Part shown: positions 55,190-64,000 of the stretch, in pieces
How the letters are laid out: each line of letters opens with the position of its first letter
Numbering within the stretch: position 1 is the stretch's first letter
Source: Lichina pygmaea
Lineage: Eukaryota > Ascomycota > Lichinomycetes > Lichinales > Lichinaceae
DNA: 64,000 nt
Direction of reading: 5' to 3'
Assembly: GCA_963422465.1 (NCBI GenBank)
Contig: OY730171.1
Span: 3,472,001 to 3,536,000 of the forward strand
Translations under genes and position numbers: made by a program
The notes under the pieces: model-generated
The model's input: the letters and a program-made list of their open reading frames with translations, nothing else
The model's database searches: none
Told to the model about the DNA's origin: nothing

Positions 55190-57565
55190 ATGTCCCTTCA
55201 TCGTAAAATAGATGCGGCTATTGCTTCCGCACGCGCAATCCGCAAGACCTTCGAGATCGCCGGTCTTCTTGATCAGGGCACTGGCGCTGACCTGGGAGCG
55301 CTGCCTTCGAGCAACAGAAGGAAGATGACCGATTCATCACGGCAAAAGAAGCGCGATATGGGCCCGGAGAGCGGCGCCAGCGATGTCAAGCGGCCTACCA
55401 CGGCAGATGGTGTCGCTGGCACCGTGAAGGTCGGGTCAGAGACGCCGGTGACGTCCAAGGTTGGTGTAAGGCGACCGATAGCGCAACCTCTCACCCTTGT
55501 CTCACGTCTTGGCTGCTTGTCAAAGCATCGTTGCGCACTCAGGATGATCGGTCACTGAATTTCGTTCGATAGGAGAATCCGCTCCCGCCACATCTTCGGC
55601 TGGACACGCCTCCGCTGCCACCACATCTTCGACCGGACACGCCTCCGCTGCCACCGCATCTTCGGCCGGACACGCCTCCGCTGCCACCACATCTTCGGCC
55701 GGACACGCCTCCGCTGCCACCACATCTTCGGCCGGACACGCCTCCGCTGCCACCACATCTTCGGCCGGACACGCCTCCGCTGCCACCACATCTCCGACTG
55801 GATTCGTCCCCGCCGTCTTTGTCGGGCTCGAAGAAAGCGACGGTTCGCAACTCGGATACGTCTCAGCTGGGCCTCTCCGACAAGCGTCGGCGCCGGTGGT
55901 TTGTCGACGATCCGATAAGTATCAACGGGAACCCGAGAACGGCGGCCGAACAGGCTGGACCCGCGCCCGAACACGGCAAGGTCAAAGAGAACACGGCCGA
56001 TGTCCATGAGAGTACGACCGATGCCCATGAGAACACCGCCAAAGCTCATGAGAACACCGCCAAAGTCCAAGAGAACACCGCCAAAGTCCATGGGAACACC
56101 ACCAAAGTCCAAGAGAACACCGCCAAAGTCCATGGGAACACCACCAAAGTCCAAGAGAACACCGCCAAAGTCCATGGGAACACCACCAAAGTCCAAGAGA
56201 ACACGGCCGAGAACGCTGAGAAGATGGACGATGACGCTCCGCCGGTCCCTGCGGCCGCTCCGGCCGCGCCACCGCGCGCGAAGCGGGAGGGATCAGGAGC
56301 GGAAGCAAGTGTCGCGACGCCACCGACCCCTGGCCTCGAAGAGGTGGCCAGCCCTGCCGAAAAGGTCGAATGCGCGGTCAACTGCACCAAGGCGCTTGAA
56401 GACGTCAGGCGCGCCGACGGGAGCGAGCCAAAGGAAGCTGGGGCCAGCTCGACCGGGTCGCCGATGGCGTGGGAGATGCATAGCAGCTGGCAGACTCGCA
56501 AGGCCCAGTTGCAGATGAGTCAGTGGCTGGCCAGCCTCGAGATCAACGGGTTCGTGACCGGTGCCCAGAGACTCAACGTTTCCTGCGAAGAGTTCCGGTC
56601 CGGGGACGGCCACGTCGATGCCGAGATGCTCTTGCCACCACCCGAGCATGCCGTGACGCTGCCGAACCCGGAGAAAGCCTCCAACACGGGCCAGTCGAGC
56701 AACGTGTCCATGCTGGTGCACTACATGGAGGAGCTGAGGCGCAAGCTGGCCGAGAGCGAGACCGAGCGCGTCCAGCTCGCCGCCCGTCCGAAGCCGGAAA
56801 AGCATCGGCTGCGCTCGCAGGAGGAGAACCCCCACGCGCCCAAGATCAACATCTACGTCCGCTTTGCGACGCCGGCGGACCTGCCTGCCTGTCTGGTCAT
56901 CTACAACCACTACGTCAGGAACTCGGTCGTCGCGTCCGAGTGCCGACTCGTCGAGCCGGACCACTTCAAGTACCGCCTCGACGACATCCACAACCTGAGA
57001 CTGCCCTGGCTCGTGGCCGTCTTTCGCCCCAAGCGCACCAACAAGTCGTCCCCCCGGCACCAGCACGCCGAGAAGATTGTCGGGTACGCCCTGGCCGAGG
57101 ACCACAGCGACATCCGCGACGCGTACCGCTACACCGTCGAGACGCAGATCTTCGTCCACCACGACCACCTCCGACTGGGCGTCGGCAGGACCCTCATGGA
57201 CCGGATCGTCTGCGTTCTGGATCCGCACTACGTGTCCCGCGGAGGGTACCGCTTTGTCGACAAGGACGACCCGCACCGGCACGAAACGCGACGGGTGCTG
57301 TCGAAGATCTTGTGTCTCGTTCCGTACTGCAGCGACGATCGCTCGGAGGTCGAATGGAAGAAGCAATGGCTCACGAGTTGGGAATTCGCCGAGGTCGGTG
57401 ATCTGGGTCAGATTGGGTACAAGCTCGGGAAATGGTAGGCACAACGACCATGTCCCTGCCCTTCTCGTTCGAAGACGACACGGAGCTGACCTCTCGACCA
57501 GGCTCAGCATCATGTACTTCGAGAGGGAGATTCCCCGCATCGCCGGCGTGTCTCCAGAGGTCTGA
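55190..57565 (+). CDS. GNAT acetyltransferase-domain protein with tandem repeats
   Basis: Exons 55190-55465, 55573-57434 and 57502-57565 give 733 residues. After a charged start (MSLHRKIDAAIASARAIRKT) the second exon opens with about 6.5 copies of an 11-residue unit (PDTPPLPPHLR; 33-bp DNA repeat). It continues with a run of seven-residue units (TAKVHGN, TTKVQEN and similar; 21/42-bp repeat). The GNAT domain lies at residues ~490-690: INIYVRFATPADLPACLVIY, PWLVAVFRPKR, VGYALAEDHSDI and motif A HLRLGVGRTLMDRI, where R-L-G-V-G-R fits the acetyl-CoA loop Q/R-x-x-G-x-G/A. The short last exon completes GYKLGKWLSIMYFEREI, as in related fungal GNAT proteins. The substrate is unknown. The 55466 donor (GTAAGG) was chosen; GTTGGT six bases earlier would also keep frame. 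Confidence 0.8.
55588..55800 (+). repeat. 33-bp coding tandem repeat, ~6.5 copies
   Basis: The unit centres on catcttcggccggacacgcc and encodes a Pro/Leu/His-rich 11-mer in the frame of the GNAT gene. Copies differ at only a few bases, so the array is young or homogenised. Confidence 0.95.
55981..56212 (+). repeat. 21-bp coding tandem repeat with 42-bp higher-order unit
   Basis: Units such as gagaacaccgccaaagtcca alternate with a gggaacaccaccaaagtcca variant, giving heptads ENTAKVH and GNTTKVQ. The first units (near 55990-56050) are more diverged, the later ones almost identical. Confidence 0.95.
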
Positions 57566-58291
57566 GGGACGTTCCAGATGACCCCATCTGGCATGAGCGG
57601 TACTTGCTCTGTCGCTTGCCCCAAAGGACAAACTGCGGCGACGTGGGGTTCTACCTGGTTCGTCTGGGAGTACGATCGACGGCAGGATCTGCCCTACCAC
57701 CTGGGACCATTGCTCTCTATTGCGGGGGTCTCTACGCGCACGCCAGCCTAGTGATTTATCGGTCTCCTAGATTCATCTACTAGCAGCTGTACGGAGTAGT
57801 CAGCCCGGCAATACCATGCAGTCTCCTCCCGTAGCTGGCCGATATAGACCGTGATTTTTCCTCCCACTGCGGCAAGTATCCATCGTGCCCCCTACGAGCG
57901 TCAGGGGCCAGAAAGTGGCACGTACGTTTGGTCAAGCACGACTACTTTGTACTTTGACGACACTTTTATTAACTCGAGCTGATCAATCGCGATGATCAAA
58001 AGTCCCAGGGACCTATATGTACTGCTGCTCTTCAGTGCCTCTCATGGCTTCTCCTGTGGAAAGCCCTCAAAGGCATGGTGGTACGTACAGTACGTACGTA
58101 TTGCCTAAACATGCTAGAGTAGGGGGGGCTACAGTGGCTTTACGAGTAAGTGGCCTAACTCTGGTCGGTGGGAGGCCTACAGCCAGTGGCACGGGCCGAA
58201 ACTCTGTTAGCTAATAAACAGCCTGGCGGGCCGGGTGTTTGACACGATTTCAACCCTCATCGACTGTGGGCTAATTAGTGCAACTGCGTCG
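57566..58291. other. intergenic region upstream of DRS1
   Basis: 726 bp with a GTAC cluster at about 58080-58100. It contains the 3' flank of the GNAT gene and the DRS1 promoter. No gene recognised. Confidence 0.45.
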
Positions 58292-60856
58292 ATGGTGTCT
58301 GGTTCGAGGTCACAGCGAGAGGACTTTGTCCTCACTCTTTCAGACCGTGAAGATGACGGTGGCAGCGATGCTGAAGAAGTGCCTCTCCGACCTGGAGACC
58401 AGCTCAAAGACGACCGCCTGGATGAGGCCACGGACGCACAGTCACGAAAGCGAAAGAAGCCCCACAAAGCAAACAAAACAGCTGGAGTCGCCGATGCAAA
58501 GAATAAGCGGATCAGGCTGGATGGGACCACTGTGATAGGGTCGCAGTATCGGGAGCAACATGGTCCGGAACACAAGCGAAAATCGGCAGGAAACCTCGAG
58601 GATGACGGAGCGGTTGATCCTGATTTCGTGTTTGCTTATGACGGCCTGGACACCGGTGTCGTTGATGATTTTGACGGCTGGGAGCCCGATGGGGCACACC
58701 CAAGCGCTAAGGCCAACGGACCAGGGAAGGGTGTCGACATAGACGAAATCATTGCCAGGCGCCGCGGCGGCAAAGCATCAAAAGCCGACGACGACGATGT
58801 GATGGCGACCGAGAGCAACGGGTCTGAAACAGGCGAGGACGAGGCAGTCGATGCCGAGAGCGAACAAACCTCCTTCGATGGTCTTGATCCAAACGAAGAT
58901 GAGCTACTGGCAGATGACGCCTTTGGGATGGGGGCTGCATCCGAGCACGATGACGGAGACGGCGCACGCAGTGACGAAGACGCATCTCATCTGAGCGGAA
59001 ACGATGGATCTGATGCCTCGTCGGCAGCTTCTCCGATGCCCCATCCGGACGACGATGCGAGTTCGGACGGAGCGGAACTCGAGGGCGACAAGCATGACCA
59101 AGAGGAAGAGGCACGGAGGAAGGCCTTCTTCGCCCCCGAGGAGGACTTATCCCACGAACCTCAACCAGCCAAGACGAAAGGCGCTGGGCTGTTTCGATGG
59201 ATGTCCTTGTCTCGACCGGTACTGAAAGGCCTTGCGGCCGTAGGCTTCGGCGAACCCACTCCCATTCAAGCCAAGGCGATACCGGTGGCCCTGCTTGGCA
59301 AGGACGTCGTCGGGGGTGCTGTGACCGGGTCTGGAAAGACCGCTGCTTTTCTCGTGCCGATCCTGGAGCGCCTCCTGTACCGGCCACGCCGGATGGCGAC
59401 CAGCAGGGTTGTCGTTCTCATGCCTACCCGTGAGCTCGCCGTACAGTGCTACAACGTGGCCAAACGGCTCGCCGCCTTTACCGACATCACGTTCTGTCGG
59501 CTGGTCGGAGGATTCAGCCTCAGGGAGCAGGAGAACGAGCTGAAAAGACGGCCAGACGTGATCATTGCCACGCCAGGCCGCTTCATCGACCACATGCGCA
59601 ACTCGGCCAGCTTCACCGTGGAAACGCTGGAGATCCTGGTTCTGGACGAGGCGGACCGCATGCTGCAAGAAGGTTTTGCCGACGAGCTGAACGAGATCCT
59701 GACGACCATCCCCAAGTCGCGGCAGACGATGCTCTTCTCGGCCACCATGACCGAATCGGTGGACAAGCTGGTTCGCCTTGGCATGACGAGGCCCGTACGA
59801 CTGGTGATCGACACCAAGACGCAGACGGTTGGAACGCTCACGCAGGAGTTCATACGCTTAAGGCCGGGCCGAGAGAGCAAGAGGATGGGTTTTCTCATGT
59901 ATCTCTGCAACGACGTCTACGTGGACCGAGCCATCGTGTTCTTCCGTCAGAAGAAGGAGGTCCACCGAGCGAGGATCATCTTTGGCCTGCTCGGTCTCAA
60001 GGCATCCGAGCTCCACGGCAACATGGGTCAGGAGCAGGTACGTGCGATTCGATCATCTTCAGCGGGTCTATCGCGCTGCTAATCCCTGGTCGTCTAGAGA
60101 ATAACGAACGTCGAGGCGTTCCGCGACGGCAAGGCGGCTTTCCTCTTGGCCACGGATCTGGCATCGCGAGGGCTGGACATTAAGGGAGTGCAGACGGTAA
60201 TCAACTACGAGGCACCCCAGTCGCACGAGATCTACCTGCATCGAGTGGGCCGCACCGCTCGAGCTGGCCGAGCCGGACGAGCATGCACACTGGCGGCGGA
60301 AGAAGATCGCAGGGTCATCAAAGCCATCGTCAAGACCGGCCGGAAACAGGGCGCGAAAATCGTTAGCCGCGTGGTAGACCCGGCCGCGGTCGAGTCGTGG
60401 GCTTTGAAGATCGATGGCCTCCACGAGGAAGTGGAAGCTATCCTTCAAGAGGAACAGGAGGAAAAACAACTCGTTCAAGCGGAGATGCAAGTGACCAGAG
60501 GCGACAACCTCATCAAGCACGAGGAAGAGATCATGGCCCGACCAAAGCGGACGTGGTTCGAGAGCGAACGTGACAAGAAGTCAGCCAAGAACGCTGGAAG
60601 AACCGAACTCAACGGAGCCGTCGACCAGGGGAAAGCCAAGGACAAGCCGAAAGGTAAAATGAGCCACAAGCAGAAGAAAAAGCTGGAGATCAGGGACCAG
60701 GTCCGCGAGGGGCAACTGTGGAAGAAATCGAAGAACGACGCGTCCGCCGCGGCCGTAGCGAACAAGAAGAAGAGGTCTTCCAAAAAGCCGAAGAAGGCTG
60801 TGGGTGGCAAAAGTCGCCCGCAGGGAAAGCCTGAAGCCGGTCGAAAGACGAGATAG
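58292..60856 (+). CDS. DRS1: DEAD-box RNA helicase Drs1 (60S ribosome assembly)
   Basis: Exons 58292-60037 and 60098-60856 give 834 residues. The N-terminal ~300 residues are acidic and carry the family opening [12 protein letters not shown], a bipartite-type basic stretch [11 protein letters not shown] and [11 protein letters not shown]. Helicase motifs in order: Q motif [14 protein letters not shown], Walker A TGSGKT (345-350), [18 protein letters not shown] (452-455), SAT, then [11 protein letters not shown] and [13 protein letters not shown]. After the core come a coiled stretch ([20 protein letters not shown]), [10 protein letters not shown] and a Lys-rich tail. Yeast Drs1 is a nucleolar protein needed for 27S pre-rRNA processing and 60S maturation. 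The 60-nt intron joins GQEQ to [13 protein letters not shown]. The ATG at 58292 is the first in frame; a short upstream exon is possible. Confidence 0.95.
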
Positions 60857-61758
60857 TGACGGCTTGGTGCTGCAACATCATCTCGGTGCAAGCACGAGCA
60901 GCATGTACAAGCCGTATGGCGATATCTCACACTGCCCGAAGCTCGCCCCAAAACAACGGCGGCTGACAGACAATCTTATGTGAATCGTATTCCAGCCTTC
61001 TTGCGCGCGCGCGCCCGGATATTCCTGCCTCTTGATCTGGTCCCCGAGCAGACCTTCTTACCCATCCACAGTGACGTAGCCCTCTGCAGGCTCGGTCCAG
61101 CAACAAGCCCGATCTGCTTTGCAACACCGGCTCCTGACCTCCGACCACCGGTGGCCTGGTATGGTGGAAGTCTGTACGTTCGTAACGTACATGGTTGAGT
61201 GACTGCGGTGACGTGATTTTGTGATACGGTACTGAGATACCTCGTACCGCGGCGCGCCCGCATGTGAAAATAAGGCTACAGTAGTACGTTCCGTACGGAG
61301 GTACGGAGTACGTACGGTACGTAGGGCAATAGTATTAGTAAGCTGCTGAGTCAGAATATCTTCGAAGATGCTGATCCTACGTTGACTGACAGCCGGCTAA
61401 CGCGTTTAGCGCGTGCATCTAATGGCCTGGGCGTTGGCCTCTTCGGGGAAACAATATTCCAACGATACTCGATTGGGTTACCATTGTGCGTGGGCGGTGG
61501 CGCCGACAACGCTTGTCCTACAGTACGGTACTGCCCGGAGTAAGCGCAAGCTGGAGGGACAATTGCAGCGGTGATTACAGTTCACTGACTGTAGATCCAT
61601 CTCTCGCTGTCTAAGAGCAGACTGTCAGCGCCCGTGTCAATCTTGGGTCTTTAGGATACCGTCGTGAATCGCATTGAGGAGATGGCAAGAGCCATTTCTG
61701 TCTTACTCAGTCACCCCAAGCTGTGACAAGACTGCGCTGGAGCGCGCCAGATATAACC
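60857..61758. other. intergenic region with GTAC cluster
   Basis: 902 bp between DRS1 and the CPS1/DIP2-like gene. A dense GTAC cluster lies at about 61275-61325 (for example cgtacggaggtacggagtac) and another near 61175-61195. The right end is the promoter of the next gene. No gene recognised. Confidence 0.5.
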
Positions 61759-64000
61759 ATGGCGGACGGCAATACCGAGCTGAATGCGCAGCTGCAGGTG
61801 CTCGAGCAGGAGCTTCAGGTACGCGTTGGAGGTCGAGAGTTCCTGATGACATCATACGATCGAGCGTCTAAGCGTTGCCATATCCCTACCCAGGTACAAG
61901 GACGCAAACCGGAGAAGATGCTAACTTGAACTCGCAGGAAGGGGAGATAACGCAGAAAGGGCAAGTGATCCCCGAGAGGCCATCTCTGGCAGTGATGGTG
62001 TCAAGGTCTCTGATCGTCCGTCGTCCTCCAGATACGACAAGCGTCGATCCCATCTCCTCTCGCACTTTCTGGGGCCTTCGAAGCCTCTACGAACAAACTC
62101 AACTGTTGAAAGCGCCGGTAACGATGGGGTTGCGCGTTCTCAGGGCGGCGGGAGACAGTTCACCTATCATGTGGCGTCCGATGAGCCGGATCCACCATCT
62201 GCAGCGTCCCAGTCGTTCGCAGGTGCATCGAACGACGCACCCTCTTACGCGTACGGATCATCCACGATGACAGACTCCCGAAGCGCGGTTCCATCAGGAT
62301 TGGTCGACAGTTCGCAGGGTAGCCGATCGGGGTTGAGGCCTCTTGGCCACCGCACTGCGGCGCTGCATCGGGACTCCCTCTTCCTACCTCGGTCGAATAG
62401 CCCTGCCCCACCGTCCCGGACCATATCGCGCGAAGGTACAATGATGGGCAACTACGCGTTCAATCCAGCTACTCATGGGAGCTATGGAGCTCAGCAGCCC
62501 GACGACCAGGCTTCAACATGGGGCACCGATCGGAACCGGCAGAGCACCCTGCTCGATTCGCATCAGAATTACTTTCTCAACTTTGCTGGCCACCAGAGCG
62601 ACGACTCGCAGCAGCGTGACAGCTACGGCGGGGAGCTTCATCGATATTCTAACTCCGACGCATTCTCGCCAACGGCTGCCATGGCGCCGCCGATGTTGAC
62701 GGCGAGCGACCTTCCGCCGCCGGGAGCCCTCAAAGCGCAGTTGCCATTGGAACCGCGGGACGTGCCCTTCGCCGTGTACGATCCGCATAACCCGAATACG
62801 CCGATGTCGAGGTTCGACAACCTTCCTTCGGTCCTGCGGTACCGGAGCCAGACGATTGGCAAGCGGGCCGCTTTCTGGGTGCTGGATCAGAAGGGGAAGG
62901 AGGTGTCGTCCATCACCTTCGAGAAACTGACGAGTCGCGCAGAAAAGGTAGCCCAGGTCATCCGAGATAAGAGCAATCTCTATCGAGGCGATCGCGTAGC
63001 CCTGATCTATCGCGACTACGAGATTGTCGAGTTTGCCGTGGCTCTCATGGGCTGCTTCCTCGCCGGTGTCGTCGCAGTCCCCATCAACAACCAGGAGGAC
63101 TACCAACAACTCAACGTCATCCTGACCTCGACCCAGGCGCACCTTGCGCTGACCACGGACAACAACCTGAAGGCTTTTCAGCGGGACATCACGGCGCAGA
63201 AGCAGAGTTGGCCACGCGGTGTCGAGTGGTGGAAGACAAACGAGTTTGGCAGCTTCCACCCGCGAAAGAAGGGCGATCTGCCGGCGCTATCCGTGCCGGA
63301 CTTGGCTTACATCGAGTTCTCCAGGGCGCCGACGGGTGATCTGCGGGGTGTTGTGCTGAGCCATAGGACGATCATGCATCAGATGGCGTGTGTGAGTGCG
63401 GTCATCTCGACCGCTCCTTCCAGCGTCAGCGCCAACGATACTTTCAAGACTGGTCTGAGGGACAGGAACGGGAAGCTGGTGGCCGACGAAGGTGGTGGCG
63501 AGACGGTGATTAGCTACTTGGACGCACGACAAGGCATCGGCTTGATAATCAGCGTGCTGCTGACCGTTTATGGCGGACACACCACCTACTGGATCGAGCC
63601 GAGGACGGTCGAGACGCCCGGGATGTATGCGCACTTGGTCACCAAGTACAGAGCGACGCTGATGGTCGCGGACTACCCTGGTCTAAAGCGAGCGGCGTAC
63701 CATTACCAAGCGCTGCCGCTAGCGACTCTCAACTTCAAGAAAGGCTTCGAGCCGAACTTCAGCAGGGTCAAGCTCTGTCTGATCGATACCCTGACGGTGG
63801 ATAGCGAGTTCCACGAGATCCTCGCCGACCGCTGGTTGCGACCGATGCGAAACCCGAGAGCACGGCAGATCGTTGCGCCCATGCTCTGCCTGTCGGAACA
63901 TGGCGGTATGATCATCAGCATACGGGATTGGGTGGGCGGGCAGGACCGGATGGGCTGTCCGTTGAACACCGTCCTGGATACCGAACCGGACGATTTGGAG
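61759..64000 (+). CDS. CPS1/DIP2-like adenylate-forming protein (3' partial)
   Basis: Exons 61759-61818, 61938-61960 and 62032 to the window edge give the first 684 residues. MADGNTELNAQLQVLEQELQ joins EGEITQKG and YDKRRSHLLSHFL across two introns, rebuilding a DMAP1-binding domain as in DIP2 proteins. A ~250-residue Ser/Gly/Gln-rich linker follows. An AMP-binding (acyl-CoA synthetase-like) domain then starts near FAVYDPHNPNTPMSRF, with SNLYRGDRVALIYRDYEIVE, FLAGVVAVPINNQED and AYIEFSRAPTGDLRGVVLSH. The last resembles the P-loop A3 motif but lacks the usual T-S-G-S/T-T-G, as is normal for the first of two domains in this family. Homologues include Cochliobolus CPS1, linked to virulence, and animal DIP2, a lipid regulator. 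The second intron starts GCAAGT (GC-AG). Total length should exceed 1700 residues. Confidence 0.9.

Noticed and set aside
55588-55800. 33-bp repeats as a CRISPR-like array
   Set aside because: Units are directly adjacent without spacers, keep an open frame and lie in a eukaryotic exon; this is a coding tandem repeat.

Overview
The window is nuclear DNA of a filamentous fungus, most likely an ascomycete of the Pezizomycotina. The genes carry many short spliceosomal introns (mostly 48-175 nt, up to 426 nt; GT-AG with two likely GC-AG cases) and are separated by 0.3-4.5 kb of intergenic DNA. The contents are eukaryotic and partly fungus-typical: class II cAMP phosphodiesterase, D-arabinono-1,4-lactone oxidase, a DUF4045-gelsolin protein and a CPS1/DIP2-like adenylate-forming protein. 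The phylum call is an inference, helped by stop codons in a repeated gene that look like repeat-induced point mutation. Gene models below were rebuilt by hand from splice signals, reading phase and remembered family conservation, without RNA evidence or database searches.

Layout. 1-781: 3' end of an Ssh4/Ear1-type SPRY adaptor. 5007-8216: class II cAMP phosphodiesterase. 9454-11242 (-): eight-exon NIPA-type magnesium transporter. 12179-12391 (-): relic of a Tc1/mariner transposase. 13409-16014 (-): conserved fungal protein of unknown function, sharing a divergent promoter with a delta-COP gene (16530-17443) that stops before the mu-homology domain. 17814-20553: APC4. 21637-23007 (-): member of an unrecognised fungal family with one in-frame stop, preceded by a 36-bp coding-type minisatellite. 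24563-28123: importin beta. 32686-34603: secreted double-psi beta-barrel protein. 36506-39027: second, heavily broken copy of the 21.6-23 kb family, split by a 5'-truncated LINE with a 13-bp target duplication. 40204-42021: ALO1. 43963-46516 (-): SEC63. 47188-52227 (-): DUF4045-gelsolin protein. 52887-53777 (-): ARL2-type GTPase with a 17-nt exon. 55190-57565: GNAT-domain protein with two kinds of in-frame tandem repeat. 58292-60856: Drs1 DEAD-box helicase. 61759-64000: 5' part of a CPS1/DIP2-like protein.

Most intact genes are housekeeping: nuclear import, anaphase-promoting complex, ER translocation, ribosome assembly, COPI, ubiquitin-ligase adaptor, tubulin-folding GTPase. They do not form a functional cluster. 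The long intergenic stretches (about 1-5, 20.6-24.5, 28-32.7, 34.6-40, 57.6-58.3 and 60.9-61.7 kb) look like accessory sequence: clusters of GTAC palindromes, C or G homopolymers of 18-27 nt, microsatellites and mobile-element remains. The most unusual items are the duplicated and decayed gene family with its linked 12-residue repeat, the LINE that cut one copy, the delta-COP gene without its C-terminal half, and the repeat-rich GNAT protein.
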